Assembly: GCA_965222505.1 (NCBI GenBank)
Contig: OZ244956.1
Span: forward strand, 2,728,001 to 2,792,000
DNA length: 64,000 nucleotides
Reading direction: 5' to 3'
DNA from: G965222505 sp965222505
GTDB lineage: Bacteria; Bacteroidota; Rhodothermia; Rhodothermales; DATKEJ01
The position numbers and the translations under genes were made by a program. Under the pieces are notes generated by a model, which saw nothing but the letters and a program-made list of their open reading frames with translations, ran no database searches and was not told the origin of the DNA. Shown in pieces: positions 17,166 to 23,156 of this stretch (the first letter of the stretch is position 1; every line of letters begins with the position of its first letter).

Positions 17166-17882
17166 TTACCGGTGGAGCCGACCGAAGGTGAGGGTGATGG
17201 TGGGGGTGCCGAAGAAGCGCTGGCTGTCTTTGACGCGTGGTTCGAGTAGGGAGATGTCGCTGAAGAAGTAGGTAAACGTGTACCCAAATCGGATGCCTTG
17301 TGTCACTTTCCGGCTCAAGCCGAAGTTGGCCCCGATGGCAATGGTACCCCCTACACCCATACGCAATTCCCCTTTCGGAAACGCACTGATCACATCGAAA
17401 GACCGTTCGTTGTTTTCACGCACCTGGTTTTCATTCAGGTCGTTGTAGTACGGGGCCAGCCAACCGAGCGTTGGGCCAACAGAAGCCTGGGCGAAGGGCC
17501 GGAAGTTTTCCTTGATGGCATCGGAGAAGAGTCGTTTTTGGACGCCTACCAGAATCGGAATGGTGTGTAAGTAGTTTTGTTTATTGGGAATAATGCTTTC
17601 CCCAAAGAAGCCAAAGAACCGTTGCTCACGCTCATCTTTTAGGCCAATGATCGAAAACTCGGCAATGAGCGAGCTGGTCATGGACAGTTCGCGCTGCCAG
17701 TAGCCCCCGAGGCCAAAGCCGCTGTTGGTCAGGGCAATATGCAGGCCGATGCCGTTGCCATACGGGTTGATGCGTTCTTTCTTCACAGCCGACGTTGGTG
17801 TGTCTTGCGCCACAGCAAAGCCTGACATCCCCAGTATCAGTCCCAGGATCATCCCAAAACGGAAACGAGCGGTGTTCATCAT
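17166..17882 (-). CDS. Outer-membrane beta-barrel protein, function unknown
   Basis: The 238-residue product starts with a signal peptide (MMNTARFRFGMILGLILGMSGFAVAQ) and continues as amphipathic strands: GIGLHIALTNSGFGLGGYW, LHTIPILVGVQKRLF, GVGGTIAIGANFGLS, and TQGIRFGYTFTYFF. It ends TPTITLTFGRLHR. The pattern is of an outer-membrane barrel of 8-10 strands; no specific family was recognised. It is transcribed toward ychF with almost no gap. It may be one of the many porin-family proteins of Bacteroidota. Confidence 0.8.
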   Translation of the reverse strand: MMNTARFRFGMILGLILGMSGFAVAQDTPTSAVKKERINPYGNGIGLHIALTNSGFGLGGYWQRELSMTSSLIAEFSIIGLKDEREQRFFGFFGESIIPNKQNYLHTIPILVGVQKRLFSDAIKENFRPFAQASVGPTLGWLAPYYNDLNENQVRENNERSFDVISAFPKGELRMGVGGTIAIGANFGLSRKVTQGIRFGYTFTYFFSDISLLEPRVKDSQRFFGTPTITLTFGRLHR

Positions 17883-18167
17883 GGTGTCTTCGGTTTTTTT
17901 TGTTGAAAACGGCTCCCCGTAAACTTTGTTCTGTATCCCTATGTCCTGTTACGCCGTTTTGGCCCATTCGATCTTGTCGAAATGCACAAGATCAACGACA
18001 AGCGGCGTAACATCAGTTACTATTTGTTCGTTACATTAGCCGAAGGAAACGTAGGGAGGGTAACGCAACAGCTGAATTTATTGCCCCTGAGGCCGGAGCA
18101 ACACGACCCAAAATGAGTTCACGCAACCCGATTACCATTCGTTTCAAAATTCTAGGTCTATAAACCA
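17883..18167. other. Intergenic region with nested inverted repeats and a LysR-like coding relic
   Basis: Between the barrel gene (minus) and the permease gene (plus). Nested dyads are present: TGTTACGCCG 17947-17956 with CGGCGTAACA 18003-18012, CTTGTCG 17973-17979 with CGACAAG 17996-18002, and GATCTTG 17970-17976 with CAAGATC 17987-17993. A 44-codon frame, 17982-18116, reads MHKINDKRRN and then YYLFVTLAEGNVGRVTQQLN, which resembles the first helix of a LysR-type regulator. It stops before the helix-turn-helix is complete, so it is at best a gene fragment. Confidence 0.4.
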
Positions 18168-19427
18168 TTGGACTATCGTCTCCTCATCGCCCGCCGGTAC
18201 TTGCTCAGTTCGAGAAAGGTCTCCTTGATCTCGATCATTACAGGCATCTCGATTGCCGGCATCACGGTGGGGGTGGCGGCACTGGTGGTGGTGCTTTCCG
18301 TAATGAACGGGTTTTTCGAGTTGGTGCGAGATATGTTGATCTCCTTCGATCCCCACGTTCGCATCGTATCGGTTGAGGGCGGTTTTCGCGATGCAGATAG
18401 TCTGATTACAGCGGTGAACCAAGCCCCGCATGTGGTTTCGGCCACGGCATACGTCGAAGGCAAAGCCCTCCTGACCCACAACAGTAGCAGCGATATAAAC
18501 AAGGTGGTGGTCGTTCGCGGCATTGACCTGGCCACCCAGGATGAAGTGAATGGCCTCTCGGAACGCATCACGTATGGCACCTTTGACCTGGAACGGCGGC
18601 AGCGCAGACCCGGCATTGTGGTCGGCGCGGCCCTGGCCGACCGCCTCGGGCTGTTTCCGGGGAGCGACCTCAAATCGACCAGTACCCTGTCTTTGCTCTC
18701 CACCGCAGGCATCGAGCGTATGCTCACACAAGTGGTTGGATTTCCCCCTTTTACCCTGTTTGAGGTACGTGGCTTGTATAGCATGGAGTCCGTCTACGAT
18801 GAAAATTACGTCTTCGTCTCCTTGAAGGAAGCCCAACGGCTGTTTCGGCTGCGGGATCGGGTAACCGGCATTGAATTGCGGTTGGACGATCTGGAGCAGG
18901 CAGCATCGGTCAAGGAGACCTTGCAGCAGCAGTTGCCGGCTGCGCAATTTGAGGTTCTCACGTGGTACGATATTCAGAAAACCCTCTACGATGTGATGCG
19001 GCTGGAAAAATGGGGGGCCTCACTGATTCTCATTCTCGTCATTGTGGTAGCCGCGTTTAACATCGTGGGGGCGCTGACCATGATTGTGATCGAAAAGCGG
19101 CGGGATCTGGCCGTTTTACAGGCCATGGGGGTATCCCGAAACAACATCCATCGTATTTTTATGACCGAAGGGGTGTTGATTGCAACCCTGGGGTCTTTGA
19201 TTGGTCTGGGGTTGGGCCTTGGGTTGGTGTATCTGCAGCATCAGCTTGAACTGATTTCCATCGTCGGATCGGATGCTTTCATCATTGACGCCTATCCGGT
19301 GTCTGTGCAGGTTGGAGACCTGTTGGTGATCGTAGGGGCCGTGTTTGCGCTTTGTTTGCTGGCTGCGGCTTACCCTGCGTGGCGGGCCTCGTCCATTGCG
19401 CCTGCTCAGGCGGTCCGGAACGAGTAG
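18168..19427 (+). CDS. ABC transporter permease, lipoprotein-releasing LolC/LolE type
   Basis: The 419-residue product has an N-terminal membrane helix (SLISIITGISIAGITVGVAALVVVLSVMNGFF), a periplasmic MacB-like core domain (about 60-260), and a C-terminal FtsX block of three helices (ASLILILVIVVAAFNIVGALTMIVIEK, GVLIATLGSLIGLGLGLGLVYL, LLVIVGAVFALCLLAAAYPAW). This is the LolC/E layout that extracts lipoproteins from the inner membrane together with LolD; LolD is not adjacent. The start is TTG at 18168: an in-frame TAG lies at 18153-18155 and no ATG occurs between, so the alternative start codon is forced. Confidence 0.87.
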   Translation: MDYRLLIARRYLLSSRKVSLISIITGISIAGITVGVAALVVVLSVMNGFFELVRDMLISFDPHVRIVSVEGGFRDADSLITAVNQAPHVVSATAYVEGKALLTHNSSSDINKVVVVRGIDLATQDEVNGLSERITYGTFDLERRQRRPGIVVGAALADRLGLFPGSDLKSTSTLSLLSTAGIERMLTQVVGFPPFTLFEVRGLYSMESVYDENYVFVSLKEAQRLFRLRDRVTGIELRLDDLEQAASVKETLQQQLPAAQFEVLTWYDIQKTLYDVMRLEKWGASLILILVIVVAAFNIVGALTMIVIEKRRDLAVLQAMGVSRNNIHRIFMTEGVLIATLGSLIGLGLGLGLVYLQHQLELISIVGSDAFIIDAYPVSVQVGDLLVIVGAVFALCLLAAAYPAWRASSIAPAQAVRNE

Positions 19428-19668
19428 TGCAGAGGAGGTGTCCCGGAGGAACGGAGGGATAGATCCCGCGTGCGTTCATATATGTAGTGGGTGTCTGATT
19501 TTTGTGAAACCCTGCCGTGAACGAGACATTCTACGGGGGTGAGGGTTTAGGTACTTGATTCTGGTAGATTCATTTTTGTATTTTAAAAGGCTATGCTACA
19601 ATGCACTATACAGACATGGAAGTGCGCCATTTATAGCGGGTAGCAGACCATTTTGACGCGAAAGACCA

Positions 19669-19905
19669 ATGGCACGGAAAGACCAGCTTACGGGCCGTGG
19701 CCCCCGGACGGGCAACCACGTCTCGAAAGCCCACAACAAGGTGAAGCGCCGCTTTAACCTCAACCTGCAAAAGAAACGGTTCTATCTTCCGGATGAGGAT
19801 CGGTGGGTGACGTTACGGGTATCGGCCAAGACCATCAAAACCATTGACAAAAAAGGCATCAGCGCTGTTCTGGCGGAAGCTCGGAAGCAGGGCATAAACA
19901 TCTAA
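19669..19905 (+). CDS. rpmB: 50S ribosomal protein L28
   Basis: The 78-residue basic protein begins MARKDQLTGRGPRTGNHVSKAHNKVKRRFNLN, with RWVTLRVSAKTIKTIDKKG later, which is L28 in order and length. It starts a cluster rpmB-rpmG-small basic protein followed by three tRNA genes. The 240-base upstream region has TACAAT at about 19606-19611 as a possible -10, but I could not define the promoter well. Confidence 0.95.
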   Translation: MARKDQLTGRGPRTGNHVSKAHNKVKRRFNLNLQKKRFYLPDEDRWVTLRVSAKTIKTIDKKGISAVLAEARKQGINI

Positions 19906-19909
19906 GGTT

Positions 19910-20080
19910 ATGGCTAAAGGAAAAGATGTGCGCCTAAAGGTTACTCTGGAGTGTACGGAAGCCCCCGGCACCTCGCGGTATTCGACCATGAAAAACCGGC
20001 GCAATACCCCGGATCGGTTGGAACTCCGTAAATATAATCCGGTACTCCGCAAGCACACTGTCCACAAGGAAATCAAGTAG
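19910..20080 (+). CDS. rpmG: 50S ribosomal protein L33
   Basis: A 56-residue protein that begins MAKGKDVRLKVTLECTE and continues with YSTMKNRRNTPDRLELRKYNP and then LRKHTVHKEIK, the L33 pattern. The first zinc-ribbon Cys pair of classical L33 is reduced to a single Cys (LECTE), so this is likely a zinc-independent C- form. It begins 4 bases after the rpmB stop and is probably cotranscribed. Confidence 0.95.
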   Translation: MAKGKDVRLKVTLECTEAPGTSRYSTMKNRRNTPDRLELRKYNPVLRKHTVHKEIK

Positions 20081-20135
20081 GCTACACCCTGTCAGGTGTT
20101 GTACTTTGGACTCATCGTATCGTGAGGGTTGACCC

Positions 20136-20309
20136 ATGGCAAAGAAAGTCAGTAAGAATCAACGGACCGACCGGGGTAAAAACCGGCAGGATGTCAAAAT
20201 GGCCAAATTGGTCATTTCACAACGTAAGCGCAACGGCAAGTTCAGCTATCGGACCCAGATGGTGAATCTGGAGAACGTCGAAGCCGAACTCAAGGCTGCA
20301 CAGTCTTAA
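20136..20309 (+). CDS. Small basic protein, DUF4295-like ribosome-cluster protein
   Basis: A 57-residue lysine- and arginine-rich protein, MAKKVSKNQRTDRGKNRQDVK at the start and KFSYRTQMVNLENVEAELKA at the end. In Bacteroidota, rpmB-rpmG is usually followed by a small DUF4295 protein beginning MAKK; position, size and composition match, but sequence similarity beyond that is modest. A GAGGG sequence 9 bases upstream serves as ribosome-binding site. A role on the ribosome is inference from the neighbourhood. Confidence 0.75.
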   Translation: MAKKVSKNQRTDRGKNRQDVKMAKLVISQRKRNGKFSYRTQMVNLENVEAELKAAQS

Positions 20310-20322
20310 TGCCGATGTTCCC

Positions 20323-20400
20323 CGGGGTGTAGCGCAGCCCGGTTAGCGCGTCTGCTTTGGGAGCAGAAGGTCGCAGGTTCGAATCCTGCCACCCCGACCA
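20323..20400 (+). tRNA. tRNA-Pro (TGG)
   Basis: Cloverleaf with acceptor CGGGGTG/CACCCCG, D arm, anticodon loop TTTGGGA (anticodon TGG), T arm GCAGG TTCGAAT CCTGC, and encoded CCA at 20398-20400. It lies 13 bases after the small basic protein gene, so it may be processed from the ribosomal protein transcript. Confidence 0.95.
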
Positions 20401-20434
20401 CTGGACGTGTTCGCGTCCCCGTTCTTTTTATGCT

Positions 20435-20744
20435 GCGCCCGTAGCTCAACTGGATAGAGCAGCGGACTTCTACAACGGCATGCCTGCCCCATGCGGCAAC
20501 CCATGCCTGTGGGCCGCTGTCGAGAAATCTACAGCGTGTAAGTGGTCAAATTCGGGGAAACCTTCGAGGCGGTATCGCCTACGGCAATCCCGAGCCAAGC
20601 CCCATCGACCGGTGGGGAAGGTGTAGAGACTAGACGGCCACCACCTACCTCCGTTCAGGATATGGTGAAGGGATAGTCCGGGGAGTTGGGAAACCAACAC
20701 AAACCTGAATCCGCAGGTTGCAGGTTCGAGCCCTGCCGGGCGTG
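20435..20744 (+). tRNA. tRNA-Arg (TCT) interrupted by a group I intron
   Basis: The 5' exon, 20435-20471, has acceptor GCGCCCG, D arm GCTC-GAGC and anticodon-stem half GCGGA with CTTCT. The 3' exon, 20708-20744, has AATCCGC, variable loop, T arm GCAGG TTCGAGC CCTGC and acceptor CGGGCGT, with G as discriminator and no encoded CCA. Joined, the anticodon loop is CTTCTAA with anticodon TCT. The break falls between positions 36 and 37. Without splicing this gene cannot give a functional tRNA. Confidence 0.93.
20472..20707 (+). ncRNA. Group I self-splicing intron in tRNA-Arg
   Basis: The 236-base insert follows a U (the last anticodon base) and ends with G, as group I introns require. Core signatures are visible: GGGGAAACC in the P4 area, GGCAATCCCGAGCC, the R-like GGTGTAGAGACTAGACGG at 20619-20636, and GGGATAGTCC of the P7/S area at 20672-20681. 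It has no endonuclease gene. Size and tRNA anticodon-loop location match the small IC3-type bacterial tRNA introns. I did not work out P1 pairing with the exon, so the exact splice site rests on the restored anticodon loop. Confidence 0.9.
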
Positions 20745-20752
20745 CAAGTATT

Positions 20753-20826
20753 GGTGACGTGGCCGAGTGGTTAGGCAGAGGTCTGCAAAACCTCGTACGG
20801 CGGTTCGAATCCGCCCGTCACCTCCA
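20753..20826 (+). tRNA. tRNA-Cys (GCA)
   Basis: Cloverleaf with acceptor GGTGACG/CGTCACC, anticodon stem-loop GAGGT CTGCAAA ACCTC (anticodon GCA), and encoded CCA at 20824-20826. It lies eight bases after the split tRNA-Arg, so both are probably on one precursor. Confidence 0.95.
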
Positions 20827-20882
20827 GGCACCTGTTTCAGGTGCCAAGCGCCGTAGGCCCTGGGCTTACCGGCGCTTTTTTT
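20827..20882 (+). terminator. Tandem hairpins with U-tract ending the ribosomal-protein/tRNA unit
   Basis: A perfect 8-bp hairpin GGCACCTG-TTT-CAGGTGCC (20827-20845) begins right after the tRNA-Cys CCA. It is followed by AAGCGCCG...CGGCGCTT (20846-20853 with 20870-20877) and a run of T. The second is a strong intrinsic terminator; the first may guide 3' end processing of the tRNA. Confidence 0.88.
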
Positions 20883-20911
20883 ATGTGGCGCTTGTTATTC
20901 AGGTGATTGTG

Positions 20912-23023
20912 ATGAAACAGTTCTTGTTTTTTTTGACCTTATCGGCCCTGCTCCTCTTTTTTGCCACCCCTGATTTTGCCTACGCGCAGGCCGTGCGGGT
21001 TGATACCACAAAGGTGTACGACCTGGAATCGGTGGTGGTCACCGCTGACCGTTCCCGGAGCGTTCTCTCGGCTTCTACCGCCTCGGTTTCGGTGTTGCAA
21101 ACCCGTGAACTCCAGCGGCTACCGGCCCTCGGCATCAAGGACGCGCTCCAATCCACCCCCGGCTTTGCCTTCCTGAACATCGATGGCCTCGGGTACAACC
21201 CACAGGCCACCGTGCGGGGGTTTTACGGCGGTGGGGAGACGGAATATGTGGTGGTCTTGCTCGACGGCAAACCCCTCAACCAGGCCGAACAGGGATTGGT
21301 CGACTGGAATCTGGTGCCGCTCTCCCGCGTCAAAACGGTCGAAGTACTCCGGGGCGGAGCCTCGGCACTCTACGGCGATGCCGCCATCGGAAGTGTAATT
21401 AACCTCGTCACGGACCAAAGCACACAAACCACCACCCAGGTTGGATTGCAAGGCGGCTCCTTTGGCATGCTTGATGGTACCCTTCAACATTCCGGTACCT
21501 ACCAGGGGCGACTCTATTCTATTTTCGGAGAACTTCGCCGGTTGGACGGTTTTCGGGACCACTCCGAACGCACCGAACAACGCTTTGGTGGATCGTTTGA
21601 TCTTTTGCGTACTACCGGAAAAACCCTCACCGTGTCCACCCTGAATGCGTGGCGCACCTTTGATGACCCCGGTCCACTTACCGAGGAAGAATTGGCAGTT
21701 TCCCGTATCCAGGAATCCCCCTTCTTCCGGTTCGATCAAACCGATGACCGCGTAAACCGCATTTCCCTGGACGGCTCATTCCTCGTTGGGCGCAACGGCC
21801 TTTTGGGAACCACCCTGACCGGCGATTTTCGCCATGCTGATATCAACCGAACCCTGCCCCTGAGCGCCGGTTTTGCCGATACCAAAAACCGCGTAACCGA
21901 TGCACAGCGCCTGCTGGGTAGCACCCAGTACACCGTCAATCAACTGCCACTTTCGGGTAAACTTACCGTAGGAAGTGACATCACACTCGGGCGGCTCAAC
22001 TCCACGTATTCCAACGTGTTGGTTGGCCCGGCTGAGGCGTATGATTTACCCGAAGCCCCACCTACCGAATTGGACCGGGATGGGACGGCCAACCGCCGCG
22101 CCATGGCCGGTTTTGCCCAACTGGATCTCCAGCCTGCACCCATCTTTAAACTCTCCCTCGGTGCACGTGCCGACTGGATCAAGGACACCTACGACCCCAT
22201 CGTTCCGGCTGATGAAGGGTCCTCTGAATCAACCAACTCTGCCTTTAGCCCGAAAGTAGGGATCAACGTACAATACATGGAGGGGCCGAAGGGCAGCGGC
22301 CGAGTGTATGCTACCGTCTCACGCTCGTTCAAGGCCGCTACACTGGATCAGTTGTATGACCAGCGTACATACCCGTTTTCGCCGGACTTCCCGCCCATCA
22401 CGATCTCCAATGCCGAACTTCGGCCCCAGACGGGTACCAACATCGAAGCAGGCCTCTACCAACGCCTCGAACTCACGCCCGATCAACTCACCGCCGAATG
22501 GTCGCTGTCTGTTTACCAGATCGATATGAAGGATGAGCTTGATTTCGATTTTAACACCTTGCGCTTTGTTAACATTGCCGAGAGTCGGCACCGGGGCATT
22601 GAAACCGGCCTGAAGCTGTTTGTCTCGGATGCGGTTACTGTGTTTGCCAATTACACCTATCAGGGCGTGACGGCCAAGACCGGGCAGTTTGAGGGCAACT
22701 TCGTCCGTGCTATCCCGCGCGATTTCATCAGTACCGGCGTTCATGGGGTCCATCCCATGGGTCTCGGAGGGAGTCTAAAACTCAATGCCTCACGCCGCAT
22801 CTTCCTCAACGATGTCAACACCGTTTCTCTTCCGGATTACACCACGCTTGATGCACGGGTCTTGTATCAGATTGGTCGATTGAACCTGCATGTGGATGTG
22901 TTTAACCTGCTGGACGAGGAATACAGCTCCTTTGGTTTCCCTGACCCTGCCGGATCGGACGTATTTTTCCTCTATCCGGCTGCCGGACGTGTGCTTCGGG
23001 CCGGGCTTACCGTGTCGATCTGA
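20912..23023 (+). CDS. TonB-dependent outer-membrane receptor
   Basis: The 703-residue product has a signal peptide (MKQFLFFLTLSALLLFFATPDFAYAQ), a plug domain at about residues 40-165 with LESVVVTADRSRS, LLDGKPLNQAEQG and VEVLRGGASALYGDAAIGSVIN, and a 22-strand barrel to the end with DARVLYQIGRLNLHVDVFNLLDEEY and the terminal RAGLTVSI. It lacks the N-terminal carboxypeptidase-like domain of SusC proteins, so it is a classical siderophore- or cobalamin-type receptor. The substrate is unknown; no riboswitch or Fur-like box was seen upstream. The ATG at 20912 starts directly at the signal peptide, 30 bases after the terminator. Confidence 0.92.
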   Translation: MKQFLFFLTLSALLLFFATPDFAYAQAVRVDTTKVYDLESVVVTADRSRSVLSASTASVSVLQTRELQRLPALGIKDALQSTPGFAFLNIDGLGYNPQATVRGFYGGGETEYVVVLLDGKPLNQAEQGLVDWNLVPLSRVKTVEVLRGGASALYGDAAIGSVINLVTDQSTQTTTQVGLQGGSFGMLDGTLQHSGTYQGRLYSIFGELRRLDGFRDHSERTEQRFGGSFDLLRTTGKTLTVSTLNAWRTFDDPGPLTEEELAVSRIQESPFFRFDQTDDRVNRISLDGSFLVGRNGLLGTTLTGDFRHADINRTLPLSAGFADTKNRVTDAQRLLGSTQYTVNQLPLSGKLTVGSDITLGRLNSTYSNVLVGPAEAYDLPEAPPTELDRDGTANRRAMAGFAQLDLQPAPIFKLSLGARADWIKDTYDPIVPADEGSSESTNSAFSPKVGINVQYMEGPKGSGRVYATVSRSFKAATLDQLYDQRTYPFSPDFPPITISNAELRPQTGTNIEAGLYQRLELTPDQLTAEWSLSVYQIDMKDELDFDFNTLRFVNIAESRHRGIETGLKLFVSDAVTVFANYTYQGVTAKTGQFEGNFVRAIPRDFISTGVHGVHPMGLGGSLKLNASRRIFLNDVNTVSLPDYTTLDARVLYQIGRLNLHVDVFNLLDEEYSSFGFPDPAGSDVFFLYPAAGRVLRAGLTVSI

Positions 23024-23156
23024 AACAATGGATCGGTATTATCCTATTTTTCGATTCTTGTGGGCACGGCACGAAGGGATAGGTGTTTAAGGGTTGCTGG
23101 ATTCTGGTTACCTTTGGTTTACCCCACTTTACAACGCTTAACCACCTATAGATTTC

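Noticed and set aside
18144..18947. 267-codon minus-strand frame opposite the LolC/E permease
   Set aside because: The plus strand encodes a complete membrane permease with FtsX helices, so the reverse frame is a shadow.
20357..20626. Open frame crossing tRNA-Pro and the intron
   Set aside because: It runs through tRNA sequence and ends inside the intron core. The intron has no homing endonuclease.
23024..23156. Possible glycine riboswitch before gcvP
   Set aside because: The 133-base leader lacks the paired aptamer signatures and no terminator or anti-terminator was found.
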